38,495 nucleotides of DNA from a bacterium (GCA_024226515.1 JAAELQ010000298.1:1-38495); one strand, 5' to 3'. Shown: positions 6,839 through 16,051, numbered from the stretch's first letter. Notes: a model not told the origin generated them from the letters alone. A program made the numbers and translations.

Positions 6839-8647
6839 CTACAGGTCGAACTCCCGCACGTACAGCTCCTGCTTGATGTAGACGAAGCGCGGCGTCAGCG
6901 GCGGCAGGTTCGCGGCGTCGGTGAAGTCCGACTCGAAGGACCAGTCGCGCGTGGGCGGACTGTAGTCCTGATCCTCCCACAGGCCGTCGACGTGACGCGG
7001 CTCGTTGAGGCTGACGAACGAGCCGCGGTAGGTGAGCGTGGCGGAAGACCAGTTCTCGTGGAACCGCGGGTAGTTCTCGAGGCCGCCGTTGTACTCGTTC
7101 TGGCCCTCGCCGGCCGCGCCGTCGAAGCCGCCCGTCGTGTCCGTTCCGGCAAGGAACGCGGCGTGGATCGTCGTGTCCGACCCATTGTGCGGCGGAGAGC
7201 CGTCGTCGTCGTCGTCGCCACCGCCGGGGTTGTCGACCCACGCGTTGGACAGCACGTTGAGCGAGTCGGCGAGAAACGCCGCGGGCTTCCGGTTCGTCTT
7301 GTTGAAGTCGCCGTGAATGTACAGCGCCTGGCTGGTGACGATCGTCATCCCCTGCACTGCCGGAGGCGACGCACCGGCCGCGGTCAGCTCGTCGCCGTTC
7401 GTCACGCGCACGCCGTAGTTGTTGACCGTGTCCGCGCTCGGGCCGCTGACGCCGAGATACCAGACCAGGCCGCCGTCGGTCATGTCGGCCAGCGTCTTGC
7501 CGTCGATCACGCCCGGGTTGTTGTCGAGACAGGTCAGCACCTGGCGGACGTCGACCTCCAGCATGCGGATCTTCGTGTTCTCGCGCCTGTTGTCCAGCGA
7601 GTAGGTCGTGTCGACGGCACCGCTGCATCCCGTGAGCAGTCCCGAGTTCGGATGAACCCCACCGTCCTGCTTGCGCACACGCACGGTGCCCGACGGCACG
7701 TCGTACATGATGCGCAGGTCGGCACGATCCCAGTACAGCTCGCCCGGCGTCGGGTCGAGCATCTCGGGCGCGGGAACGGTCACCACGTCGACTCCGGTCT
7801 GGACGGTCCCGTTCCACGGGCTGGTGTCGGTCACGTCCGTGCGGCCGGGCGTCGGCGAGCCGCACGCCGGCATCGAGACCGGGCTGCCGCCCGAATCGTG
7901 GACGTGGACGCTGCCGCCCGAGCACTGGTCGCCCGAGCCCGGCTTCTCCTTCCTGCCGTGGTACAGGTGCTCGGTGGTCGTCACCTGCCCCTCGATCGTC
8001 AACGAGCTACCCGCCCCGACGTAGAGATTCCCGTTGACGTGCACCGGCCCGGCCAGCGTCATGTCGGGGCCCGGCAGGATCTCGAGGTCCTTGTCGTAGA
8101 ACGCCGCGAACTGGAACAGCGGCACGACGCGGCTGTTGATCTTCATCTCCAGGATCGCCTCGGGGCGCTCGGGCTCGCTGTGCGCGACCGAGAACAGCGA
8201 GTAGCGATACTCCCCCGCCGTCAGGTACTCGAAGCGCTCGCCGGCCGGGATGACGAACGTCGTCGGGTTGCCCGGCTGCTCCTCGACGTAGGTCGCCACG
8301 TCGCGCGAGCCCATGGTGAACGCCTGGCAGCCGAAGTCGCCGCTGCCGTAGCCCGGCCCCTGACACGGGAGCTGGCCGACCGACTCGGGTGGCGCCATGC
8401 CCGCGGGGCGGTTGAAACCCTCGAAGCTGTTGCGAATCAGCTTGGCGCGGATGTTCAGGCCGGCCTCGGCGGCGTAGTAGCCGCGGTCGGCAGCGCGCGT
8501 CGAGCGCGTCATCGACAGCTCCACGTTGGTCAGCACGAAGTACGTCGCCAGGATCGCCGACATCACGGCAACCAGCATCAGCACCGTGATCAGTGCGACG
8601 CCTCGTTGGCAGTACGGGTTGCGAAGGAGTCCGAGGGGGTGGTTCAT
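6839..8647 (-). CDS. pilX: PilX-like type IV pilus minor component, long variant
   Basis: Start ATG at 8647 follows the pilW stop by five bases. Residues 16-36 (GVALITVLMLVAVMSAI) form the N-terminal hydrophobic helix of the PilX_N family, and RGYYAAEAGLN is the downstream family motif. As usual for PilX/GspK-type subunits, there is no Glu at +5. At 602 residues it is far longer than proteobacterial PilX (about 150-200). The extra part contains repeated segments on vessel-like domains (ITSQALYIHGDFN, a common DUF-type beta-helix-like signature of bacterial 'PilX' in deep lineages) and ends with LYVREFDL. It likely sits at the pilus tip initiation complex with FimT, PilV and PilW. The long antisense frame at 6992-8917 is a GC shadow. 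Confidence 0.8.
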   Translation of the reverse strand: MNHPLGLLRNPYCQRGVALITVLMLVAVMSAILATYFVLTNVELSMTRSTRAADRGYYAAEAGLNIRAKLIRNSFEGFNRPAGMAPPESVGQLPCQGPGYGSGDFGCQAFTMGSRDVATYVEEQPGNPTTFVIPAGERFEYLTAGEYRYSLFSVAHSEPERPEAILEMKINSRVVPLFQFAAFYDKDLEILPGPDMTLAGPVHVNGNLYVGAGSSLTIEGQVTTTEHLYHGRKEKPGSGDQCSGGSVHVHDSGGSPVSMPACGSPTPGRTDVTDTSPWNGTVQTGVDVVTVPAPEMLDPTPGELYWDRADLRIMYDVPSGTVRVRKQDGGVHPNSGLLTGCSGAVDTTYSLDNRRENTKIRMLEVDVRQVLTCLDNNPGVIDGKTLADMTDGGLVWYLGVSGPSADTVNNYGVRVTNGDELTAAGASPPAVQGMTIVTSQALYIHGDFNKTNRKPAAFLADSLNVLSNAWVDNPGGGDDDDDGSPPHNGSDTTIHAAFLAGTDTTGGFDGAAGEGQNEYNGGLENYPRFHENWSSATLTYRGSFVSLNEPRHVDGLWEDQDYSPPTRDWSFESDFTDAANLPPLTPRFVYIKQELYVREFDL

Positions 8648-8652
8648 GGTGC

Positions 8653-9576
8653 TCAATCCGAAATGACGTTGCGGGGCAGGATCTCGTTGGTCCAGCTCTT
8701 GGCGAGCATGTGGTTGCGGTGTTCGACCGCGCTGGCGAGCGTGACCTCGATCGCCCGCAGGTCGGTCCAGTCGTCGCCCGCGCCGAACGCGTCCTGCGAC
8801 GAGCCGTCCTGGAACAGCGCGCGCACCTGGAAGTCCGTGACGTCGTCGACGAGCCGCACCGGGTTGGCCGCGTCGCCGTCCTCGATCATCTGCAGCACGC
8901 CGTCCTGGATCTCGTAGGTGCGCTCTTCGAGGAAGTACAGTCGCGAGTTCTCGGTCACGAGGTATTCGTTGGCCCACGTGTGCGGCGCGGCGCCGAGTTG
9001 TACGCGGTAGCCCAGCGTTGCGTGCTCGGCCGCGTACTCGAAGAACTCCCCGACCTGCGAGGCCGGGTTGTAGATGTAGGCCGTGATCGGGTTGCCGGCG
9101 CCGACGCGGGCCTCGCGGTACTCCTTCCAGTCCTGGAGGTTCTCGGGCCAGCCGTCGGCGTCGTCGTCCACCACGGAGCATCCGGGCGTGATCGGCGCCA
9201 GCGTCTGGGCCACGAAGATCTTCTTGTCGCCCGATCCGGCCGAGATGTCGGCGCAGACGCGCAGCACCGTGGCCAGCTTGTTGCGCCGCACGATCAGCTG
9301 ATCCGGCGCGCCGGCCGAGCCGTCGACGATCTCGACGACGGTGAAGTCCTGCGGCAGCCGCTGGCCCGCGACGCGCACGTCGGTGACGAGAAAGTCCATC
9401 CCCGCGCGCAGGTTCTGCTGCAGGTCGTTGCGCGCCTGATCCAGCTCGAACGCGGCGCGGCCCGACAGCGCGAGCGTCAGCGCCGCACCCCCGACCAGCG
9501 ACACGATGCTGACGCTGACCAGCAGCTCGACCATCGAGAAACCGCGATCAGAACTCGGTGAAGACCGTTTCCACAT
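8653..9576 (-). CDS. pilW: PilW-like minor pilin
   Basis: Start ATG at 9576 is favoured by an AAGG element about six bases upstream; an earlier start at 9597 is possible. The prepilin leader ends SSDRG and is followed by FSMVELLVSVSIVSLVGGAA, with Glu at +5, the type III prepilin signature cut and methylated by PilD. The body contains the PilW hallmark LDQARNDLQQNLRAGMDFLVTD-like helix region early on, then a long beta-rich globular domain. At 307 residues it is normal for PilW. It overlaps the 3' end of pilV by 29 bases, so the genes are tightly coupled in one operon. Confidence 0.88.
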   Translation of the reverse strand: MWKRSSPSSDRGFSMVELLVSVSIVSLVGGAALTLALSGRAAFELDQARNDLQQNLRAGMDFLVTDVRVAGQRLPQDFTVVEIVDGSAGAPDQLIVRRNKLATVLRVCADISAGSGDKKIFVAQTLAPITPGCSVVDDDADGWPENLQDWKEYREARVGAGNPITAYIYNPASQVGEFFEYAAEHATLGYRVQLGAAPHTWANEYLVTENSRLYFLEERTYEIQDGVLQMIEDGDAANPVRLVDDVTDFQVRALFQDGSSQDAFGAGDDWTDLRAIEVTLASAVEHRNHMLAKSWTNEILPRNVISD

Positions 9577-9919
9577 CGTAGACCTTCGTTCCCTCATGTT
9601 TCACTTCGACCACCAGGTGGCGCGTCGTGCCGTCGCAGAACTCGCTGCGCACGCAGAAGTGCGTCGTCACCTCGTAGTCCGCCTGGCCCACGGTGACCGT
9701 CTCGGGAGAGGCCGAGCCCGTGCTGGGCAGCGTGGAGATCTCCTCCAGCCGCAGCGCCTCGAGCACCTGCTGCGATGCCGTGACGGCCTCGGACTGTGTC
9801 GCCGAGTGGGTGCCGGCGTCCATCTGGGTCAGAAACGCGGGCAGCAGCGCCAGCGTGACCAGCAGCAGCAGCCCCAGCGCCACGACCGCCTCGAGCAACG
9901 TGAATCCGCGAATGTTCAT
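9548..9919 (-). CDS. pilV: PilV-like minor pilin
   Basis: The 123-residue protein begins MNIRG then FTLLEAVVALGLLLLVTLAL, a textbook prepilin cleavage site with Glu at +5 and a 20-residue hydrophobic alpha1 helix. Downstream it has TASQQVLEALRLEEI and a small beta domain with two cysteines (FCVRSEFC). Its length fits the PilV/GspI class. Start ATG overlaps the fimT stop by four bases (9916-9919), and its own 3' end is overlapped by pilW. Confidence 0.88.
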   Translation of the reverse strand: MNIRGFTLLEAVVALGLLLLVTLALLPAFLTQMDAGTHSATQSEAVTASQQVLEALRLEEISTLPSTGSASPETVTVGQADYEVTTHFCVRSEFCDGTTRHLVVEVKHEGTKVYDVETVFTEF

Positions 9920-10356
9920 TCGAGCCACCTCGGCGTCCCGCCGCGCAACACCTCGAGGTAGCGCGAGTCGAACTCGGGGTGCGTGATCTCGATCACCAGG
10001 TTCTCCGACGCGATGCCACGCCGGTTGAAGCACACGTTCCAGGCCGTGCTACCGACGCGCACGCCACGCGGCAGGTCGACGCTGAGCCCCGGCTCCGCCG
10101 TCCAGGACCCCGACGAGCAGGCCGACGCCGTCTCGACGATCAGCCGCGAGGCGGTCAACGGGCGAACGCGGTGCACGGTCGTCGTGGCGATCGCCTTCGC
10201 GCGCCCCTGCTTGATGATGCTCTCGACGAGCTGCGCGCCCGACTGCACCTTGGATTCCATCGGAAGGAGATACAGCCCCGACGCGACGATGATGATGCCG
10301 AGTGTCGCCATCACGACCGCCATCTCGATGAACGTCATTCCTGCCTGACGAGACAT
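9916..10356 (-). CDS. fimT: FimT/GspH-like minor pilin
   Basis: First gene of the minor-pilin operon, 146 residues. The leader MSRQAG is followed by MTFIEMAVVMATLGIIIVAS, with Glu at +5. The middle part (VESIIKQGRAKAIATT) matches the FimT/GspH 'L...lr.AR.eAi' helix, and the end holds VCFNRRGIASEN, the equivalent of the conserved FNPRG segment. It likely primes pilus assembly with PilV/W/X. The major pilin, PilB, PilC and PilQ are not in the window. Confidence 0.88.
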   Translation of the reverse strand: MSRQAGMTFIEMAVVMATLGIIIVASGLYLLPMESKVQSGAQLVESIIKQGRAKAIATTTVHRVRPLTASRLIVETASACSSGSWTAEPGLSVDLPRGVRVGSTAWNVCFNRRGIASENLVIEITHPEFDSRYLEVLRGGTPRWLE

Positions 10357-10628
10357 TTCCGTGTGCTCCCTGGCGCTCTCGCACTAAGAAGAATGCAAAG
10401 CGCACCAGGGCCGAATCTAGTTCCGCCCACGGGGCGAACCCATACCAATTTCGTAATCGGAGAGCCCTGAAAGGCGGAATTCCCTCACAAACGCGACGTT
10501 CTGCGCGCGAGGGGTTGGGCTATTACAACAAACCGGCCCAAATGAGAATGCTGTTTCTGCGGATCCCGATCGTACTATTTTCAAGAGAGTTCACCGACGG
10601 CGGGGAGCGGTGCGCACGGAGGCCCGAG
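10357..10628. promoter_or_regulatory. divergent intergenic region, minor pilins / outer-membrane protein
   Basis: A 272-base gap separates two divergently read operons and must contain both promoters. It is less GC-rich near 10440-10560 (stretches such as ATTTCGTAATC and CTATTACAACAAA). I found no promoter that I would call specifically, and no clear inverted repeat. Confidence 0.4.
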
Positions 10629-12050
10629 ATGCAGAGAGCCACATGGAAACGCATGCTGGGGATCGCGATCCTCGTGTGCGGCGTGGCCGGCTCGTTCGCG
10701 GACGATGCCAAGACCGGCGTGGCGACCAGTGAACCCGTCGCGATGGCGGCGTTGCCGATGGATTTCGCGCCTGTCGGCGCCCGCTCGATGGGCGTCGGCC
10801 TGGCCTTCACCGCCATCGCCGACGATCTCACGGCGGCCGAGGTCAACCCGGCCGGACTGGCCGGCATCGACTCCGCGGAACTCTCCGTGCACGGACGGAC
10901 GTCCGCGAATGACGCACCGCTGATGTTCCCCGGCGCCGAGCAAGCGCTGGCCTCGGCGAACTTCTTCCGCAGCCGGAGCCCGCAGAACCTCGCGCCGCTT
11001 TCGGCCGCCACCTCCGCCGGCCTCGACGAGACGGTGAGCAGCCTGTCGTTCGCCGGCGTCGCCTACCCGTTCGAGAGGTGGACGCTCTCGGCCTACGGCA
11101 GCGAAACCCGGAGCCTGGAGGGAACGCACGAGGTCGTCGTCGACGACCCGTTCTTCTCCGACACCTACCGCACGCTGCGCAGCGTCGACACGGCGATCCG
11201 CAGCGTGGGCCTGGCGGCCGCGGTGCAGCTCAACGAACGCGTGTCGCTCGGCGTCTCCGTGCGGCAGACGACGTTCGAGATGGCGGCGTTCGAGGAATAC
11301 CAGATCGACTACTTCCGCGACTTCGAATTCCCGAGCGCGACCTTCGACCATGTCGACACGTTGATCGACCGCTCGCTGATCGACGACGACGATACGGACA
11401 TCACCTACACCGTCGGCGTCCTGTTCTCGCCCTCCCCCGTGATGAACGTCGGCCTGTCGTTCAGGGCGGGTGGAGAGTACGAGCTCTCGGGCCGTTCGCT
11501 CTCCGCATCCTGTACCGACTTCCCGGGCCAGGGGTCGTGCGACCCGTCGGACCCGGAGACGTACACGTACGACTCCGACCCCGCGGGCGATCCGTTCGGG
11601 CTGGAGATCGTCGTCCCCGACGTCGCGCAGATCGGCGTCGCCTGGCGGCCGCGAGAGCGGCTGGCGCTGGCCGTCGAGGTCCACCGGCTGCTCTATGCGC
11701 AGGGGCGCTACATCAGCGCGGACGACTTCGGCGAGATCAGCCTGGACCGCGGCGGCGAGCCCGAGGTGAGCGAGGCTCCGGCCGATACGCTGGAGGAGAT
11801 CGAGGACGCCAATCAGTTTCATTTCGGGATCCAGTACGAGTTCGCGGTCGGCGCGGGCGACCTGCCCTTCGCGGTTCGTGGCGGAGCGTTCAACGATCCG
11901 GACCACGACGGATCGAGCGAGCTCGACACGGACCGGATGCACTACGCCGTGGGCTGCGGCCTGACGCTGCAGCACGTCGCGATCGACCTGGCCGCACACT
12001 TCGCCGATTCGGTCGACGAGGTGTTGCTTTCCCTGGCCTACCGGTTCTAG
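10629..12050 (+). CDS. FadL/PorV-like outer-membrane beta-barrel protein
   Basis: ATG 10629 has GGAGG a few bases upstream and gives a clean signal peptide (MLGIAILVCGVAGSFADD). The mature N-terminus has the family signature GARSMGVGLAFTAIADDLTAAEVNPAGLA, equivalent to the 'G.r..gmGgA..A.a.D..A...NPAgla' motif of FadL, PorV and PorQ outer-membrane proteins. Alternating amphipathic beta strands follow (YEIQDY-like, ITYTVGVLFS, MNVGLSFRAGG, IQYEFAVG) and the chain ends LSLAYRF with a terminal Phe recognised by the BAM machinery. Length is 473 residues. A Cys-rich lipoprotein begins 11 bases after its stop, implying an operon and perhaps a surface complex. Substrate is unknown. Confidence 0.82.
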   Translation: MQRATWKRMLGIAILVCGVAGSFADDAKTGVATSEPVAMAALPMDFAPVGARSMGVGLAFTAIADDLTAAEVNPAGLAGIDSAELSVHGRTSANDAPLMFPGAEQALASANFFRSRSPQNLAPLSAATSAGLDETVSSLSFAGVAYPFERWTLSAYGSETRSLEGTHEVVVDDPFFSDTYRTLRSVDTAIRSVGLAAAVQLNERVSLGVSVRQTTFEMAAFEEYQIDYFRDFEFPSATFDHVDTLIDRSLIDDDDTDITYTVGVLFSPSPVMNVGLSFRAGGEYELSGRSLSASCTDFPGQGSCDPSDPETYTYDSDPAGDPFGLEIVVPDVAQIGVAWRPRERLALAVEVHRLLYAQGRYISADDFGEISLDRGGEPEVSEAPADTLEEIEDANQFHFGIQYEFAVGAGDLPFAVRGGAFNDPDHDGSSELDTDRMHYAVGCGLTLQHVAIDLAAHFADSVDEVLLSLAYRF

Positions 12051-12061
12051 CGGAGGACGCG

Positions 12062-13924
12062 ATGTCATTCATCACGAAACAACACGTTGTCCTCGGCCTG
12101 GCCCTGCTGCTGGCGCTGCTCGTCGCCCTGTCGTGCTCGGAGACCGATCGCGCCATCGACGAGATCATCGACCCCGGCGCGCCGCCGATCGACGTCGCCG
12201 ACCTCGTCGCGAGTGTCGAGGCCGAGGGCTGCCCGGGCGTTCGACGCCAGGGCGCTCCCCCGACGCGATCCGGCGGAGGCAAGCTCGCGACTTCCGGACA
12301 GTGCAACGCCGGTCCCGGCGTGCTGTGCGAGAACGCCATCGGCTCATCGACCGACATCGCCACGGTCTTCGTCACGGCGGAGGTCGCCGACGGACCCGTG
12401 CGCGCGTACTACGAGATCGACCCGGACTGCGGCGCAGCCGCCGCGGGTGACGATGACGAGGACGAGCCGCGCCTCGGCGTGCGGGTGACGATCGAGTTCG
12501 CCGATCCGCTGCCGGAGAACCTCACCGCGCTCGGGCTGGCCTACATGACCGCGGACGACCAGGGGCGCACCACGCCGGTGGAGACACGTTACTTCGACGT
12601 CCGCTTCTGCGGCGACGGAGTGCTCGACACCGAGGCGGGCGAGCTGTGCGACGACGGCAACCGCGAGGACGGCGACTGCTGCTCGTCGGCCTGCCTGTTC
12701 GACGCATCCGGATCGACGTGCGAGGACGGCCTGTTCTGCACCGTCGACGACGTGTGCGACGGCGCGGGGACGTGCGAGGGCGCGTTGCGCGATTGCGACG
12801 ATTCGAACATCTGCACCGACGATTCCTGTAACGAGGAGACCGACGTCTGCGACAACGCGTTCGACGGGAGCAACGACCCGAGCTGCCTGTGCGGCAACGG
12901 CGAGCTCGACGCGGGCGAGGAGTGCGACGACGGCAACAACGACGACGGCGACTGCTGCGCGTCGACCTGCGAGCTCGAGGCCTCGGGCTCGGCCTGCGAC
13001 GACGGTCTGTTCTGCACCGTCGACGACACGTGCGACGGCGCAGGGAGCTGCGACGGCGGCGCCCGGGACTGCGACGACGGCGAGCTGTGCACCGACGACG
13101 TGTGCGACGAGGACGCCGACGCCTGCGACAGCGCCTACGACGAGAGCAACGACCCGTCGTGCGTCCTGTGCGGCAACGGCGTGCTCGACGACGGCGAGGA
13201 GTGCGACGACGGCAACCTCGACGACGGCGACTGCTGCGCGTCGACCTGCGCCTTCGAGAGCTCGGGATCGATCTGTGACGACGACCTGTTCTGCACGGTG
13301 TTCGACGTCTGCGACGGCGCGGGCGCCTGCGGCGGCGCGGCCCGCTCGTGCGACGACGGCGAGGTCTGCACCGACGACGTGTGCGACGAGAACGGCGACG
13401 CCTGCGACAACACGTACGACGAGTCGAACGACCCGTCGTGCCCGGCCTGCTTCGTCTCGCTGGCGGTCGGTGAGATCCAGGTGACGGACATCAACCCGGC
13501 CGCGGGGCAGTACGCCGCCGCGGACGTCGAGGTGCCGGTGTCGCTGACATCGAACGTCGCCGTGCGCGAGATCGCGCTCAATCTCGTACCCCTGCCGGGC
13601 AGCGGGCTGAGTCGCGACTTCTCGATCCCGTGCGAGTCGCTGCCCGCGGCCTCCGGCTTCCAGTGCCAGTTCAGCGCGGGCGGCCCCGGCATCGGCAGGT
13701 ACAGGTTCTTCAGCTCGATCGGCGCCACGCTGGGACCGGCGATGCAGCCCGTCGATTACCTGCAGCTCAACTTCAACGTCAGTGCGGCGACACCCGAGGA
13801 TCCGCTGGTCTTCTCGCTGACGCCGGACCTGGTCGACGTGATCGACACCAAGGGCGAGGCCTGCGCGGTGCTCGATGCCGCCAGCGGGTCGGTGACGCTG
13901 CCGGACAACAGCGGCGGACCGTAG
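12062..13924 (+). CDS. lipoprotein with three Cys-rich DDGN repeats and cohesin-like C-terminus
   Basis: The 620-residue product begins with a signal peptide and lipobox ALSC (Cys near residue 27). Residues about 30-180 form an unrecognised domain. Then come three tandem repeats of about 93 residues beginning FCGDGVLDT, LCGNGELDA and LCGNGVLDD, each followed by the GE.CDDGN..DGDCC pattern and LFCTV.D.CDG. This is the Myxococcus-type cysteine-rich / DUF4215-like repeat of exported proteins. The last 160 residues (AVGEIQVTDINPAA, VEVPVSLTSNVAVREIALNL) look like a cohesin/carbohydrate-binding beta sandwich. Its many Asp and Cys residues suggest disulfide-stabilised, perhaps calcium-binding surface repeats. 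It is cotranscribed with the barrel gene 11 bases upstream. Confidence 0.8.
   Translation: MSFITKQHVVLGLALLLALLVALSCSETDRAIDEIIDPGAPPIDVADLVASVEAEGCPGVRRQGAPPTRSGGGKLATSGQCNAGPGVLCENAIGSSTDIATVFVTAEVADGPVRAYYEIDPDCGAAAAGDDDEDEPRLGVRVTIEFADPLPENLTALGLAYMTADDQGRTTPVETRYFDVRFCGDGVLDTEAGELCDDGNREDGDCCSSACLFDASGSTCEDGLFCTVDDVCDGAGTCEGALRDCDDSNICTDDSCNEETDVCDNAFDGSNDPSCLCGNGELDAGEECDDGNNDDGDCCASTCELEASGSACDDGLFCTVDDTCDGAGSCDGGARDCDDGELCTDDVCDEDADACDSAYDESNDPSCVLCGNGVLDDGEECDDGNLDDGDCCASTCAFESSGSICDDDLFCTVFDVCDGAGACGGAARSCDDGEVCTDDVCDENGDACDNTYDESNDPSCPACFVSLAVGEIQVTDINPAAGQYAAADVEVPVSLTSNVAVREIALNLVPLPGSGLSRDFSIPCESLPAASGFQCQFSAGGPGIGRYRFFSSIGATLGPAMQPVDYLQLNFNVSAATPEDPLVFSLTPDLVDVIDTKGEACAVLDAASGSVTLPDNSGGP
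12608..13440 (+). repeat. three tandem in-gene repeats, about 280 bases each
   Basis: Repeat units begin at 12608, 12890 and 13169 (spacing 282 and 279 bases) with TGCGGCAACGG-type starts, all in frame with the lipoprotein gene. Units two and three are more alike than either is to the first, suggesting a later duplication. Confidence 0.8.
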
Positions 13925-13927
13925 GCG

Positions 13928-16051
13928 CTAGAACAGGACGCGCAGGCGGACCGCTCGCCCGGCCTCCGCCGCACCGATGACGATGAACCGCCCGTCGTCG
14001 TCGACGTCGATCGCCGGGACGCCCTCGCCCGGCTCGGGGATCGACACATCGTCGAACAGCAACTCGCTGGACGTCACCCGCGGCGCCGGCGTACGCGCGA
14101 GCGTCGCGGCGAACACCCGATCCCCCCGACGGTAGTAGAGTCGTCGGCTGTCGGCGGACCACGCCGGGTCGATGCCGCCCTCGGTGGAGACGCGGATCCG
14201 CGTCGTGGGGTCGTCGAGCAGGCGCACGAAGACCTCCCAGCGTCCCCTGTCGCTCCACTCTCCGGTCTCGTTCGACACGTAGGCCATCAGCGCACCGTCG
14301 GGCGAGATCGTCGGCCGAAACTCGTCGAACCCGGTCACGAGAAACTCGCGCGGAGATCCGTCGCGCGGCAGCAACCAGATATCCCAGCGCGACTTCGGAT
14401 CGAACTCGGTGTAGGCCAGCACCTCGCCGTCGGGCGACCACGAGCCGGGGAACTGCAGGTTCGGACTCTCCGTGAGCCGCTCGGCCGCTGCGTCGGGACG
14501 CGCCTGCTTCCACCACAGGTTGAACGCGCCCTCGCGCTCGGAGCTGAACACGATCCGCTCGCCGTCCGGCGTCCACAGCGGCCACAGGTTGAGCCCCTCG
14601 CGCGTGAGGCGCTCCGCACCGCCGCGATCCAGATCGTGCAGCCACACCTGCATGGAGTCGACCGACTGCGTCAGGGCCAGTCGCCGGCCGTCCGGGGCGA
14701 GCCGCGGCGTGCCGTAGCTGCCGCTGCCGGGGCCGACCTCGACGGTGCGGTCGCCGTCGACCCGCAGCACCCGGCGCAGGGCCCCGCCGGCGTCGCGCGC
14801 GGCCCAGATCAACGGGCCGCCGTCGGCGGCGGCGAAGTGCGCGGAGCCCGTCATCGGGTGCGTCAGCAGGTCCTCCGTCACGGTCGACTCCGCGCCGCGC
14901 AGCTCGTGCGCCTCGGCGTCGTAGGGCACCTCGACGAGTCGGTCGGCGCGCGCGAAGAGCAGCTTGCCGTCGACGAACCTCGCGTCCGCCCCGCCGCGGA
15001 TCAGCGTCCGGCGCGAGCCGTCCGCGAGCGCCAGCAGCTCGACGTCGCAGCCGGAGATGCCTCCGCCGCGCCAGACCGTGAACAACACGTGTCGCCCGTC
15101 CGGCAGGAAGCGCGGCCAGAAGTGAGACCGTTCCCGCGACTCGGGATCGAGGTCGGTCAACGCGCGTGGCGTACCGCCCGGAGGCAGGATCCATAGCCCC
15201 TCGAGCATCCGCCGCGCGAAGACGATCGTGCCGTCCGCGCGCCACGCCGCCCCGACCGCGTCCGAGGCGTCGGAGTAGAGCGTGACCGGATCGCCTCCGG
15301 AGAGCGGCATGCGTTTCAGCGCTCCCGCAGCATAGAAACCGATCTGGCTGCCGTCGGCGGAGAAGAACGGCCCGTAGCCCCCCTCTCCGCCGGGGATCGG
15401 CTCGGCGCGGTCACCGTCGAGCCGACGCATCCACAACCTCGGAACGCCGTCCGTCGCCCCCGAGTAGACCAGCAGCGTGCCGTCGGGCGAGATCTCGAAC
15501 GAACGGTGGAAGTCGAATCGCGGCGCGCTGTCGGCGGGCAGCAGCAACGATAGCCGCATCCGTTCTTGCGGATCCACGGGCGTGGGCCTGCGAGCGCGCT
15601 GCTCGACGACGGCCAGCAGCGCCAGCAGCGGGATCGCCGTGAGGGCGACGACCGCCGGGAGAGGCAGCCTCCTCCTGCGCGGCTCGGGTGGCGCGGACTC
15701 GGAGCGCGCCCCGCCCGGACCCTCCGGCACGACCGGCGGCAGCAAGCGGTAGCCCATCTTCGAGATCGTCTCGATGACGCGCGGCGTGCGCGAGTCGTCC
15801 GAGAAGGCCTTGCGCAGCTCGGAGATCGCGCGCGACAGGACCTGCTCGGTAACGGCCGAGTCGGCCCAGACCGCGTCGAGCAGCTCGCGCCGCGTCACGA
15901 CCTCCCCCGGCCGGGCGGCGAGCCGCAGCAGCACCTGCATCACCTTCGGCTCGACCTGCCGCGCGCCGTCCGGCCCGCTGATCCGGTGCAGCCGGGGCTC
16001 GCACAGCCAGGTGTCCAGGCGAAAACTCCCCGTTTCTGGCTCCCTCAACAT
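13928..16051 (-). CDS. winged-helix regulator with membrane segment and TolB-like propeller
   Basis: ATG 16051 (MLREPETGSFRLDTW) is preferred because the next upstream codons do not resemble the family; the frame stays open to 16153. Residues about 8-110 are an OmpR/PhoB/CadC-type winged helix: VEPKVMQVLLRLAARPGEVVTRRELLDAVW, VLSRAISELRKAF, VIETISKMGYRL. A single hydrophobic helix near residues 130-150 (LPAVVALTAIPLLALLAVV) would place the DNA-binding domain in the cytoplasm and the rest outside. Residues about 190-700 hold repeated SPDG and PDGR blades (ISPDGTLLVYSG, FLPDGRHVLF, WSPDGEVLAYTE) of a TolB/WD40-like beta-propeller. This CadC-like architecture is abundant in Acidobacteriota; it probably couples an envelope signal to transcription. 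Length is 707 residues. It is divergent from the glycosyltransferase gene by 94 bases. Confidence 0.85.
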   Translation of the reverse strand: MLREPETGSFRLDTWLCEPRLHRISGPDGARQVEPKVMQVLLRLAARPGEVVTRRELLDAVWADSAVTEQVLSRAISELRKAFSDDSRTPRVIETISKMGYRLLPPVVPEGPGGARSESAPPEPRRRRLPLPAVVALTAIPLLALLAVVEQRARRPTPVDPQERMRLSLLLPADSAPRFDFHRSFEISPDGTLLVYSGATDGVPRLWMRRLDGDRAEPIPGGEGGYGPFFSADGSQIGFYAAGALKRMPLSGGDPVTLYSDASDAVGAAWRADGTIVFARRMLEGLWILPPGGTPRALTDLDPESRERSHFWPRFLPDGRHVLFTVWRGGGISGCDVELLALADGSRRTLIRGGADARFVDGKLLFARADRLVEVPYDAEAHELRGAESTVTEDLLTHPMTGSAHFAAADGGPLIWAARDAGGALRRVLRVDGDRTVEVGPGSGSYGTPRLAPDGRRLALTQSVDSMQVWLHDLDRGGAERLTREGLNLWPLWTPDGERIVFSSEREGAFNLWWKQARPDAAAERLTESPNLQFPGSWSPDGEVLAYTEFDPKSRWDIWLLPRDGSPREFLVTGFDEFRPTISPDGALMAYVSNETGEWSDRGRWEVFVRLLDDPTTRIRVSTEGGIDPAWSADSRRLYYRRGDRVFAATLARTPAPRVTSSELLFDDVSIPEPGEGVPAIDVDDDGRFIVIGAAEAGRAVRLRVLF

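Noticed and set aside
6992..8917. 641-codon open frame on the plus strand opposite pilX/pilW
   Set aside because: Arg/Val/Ala-rich translation with no motifs; it mirrors the codon pattern of the genuine minus-strand pilX and pilW genes, as expected in GC-rich DNA.
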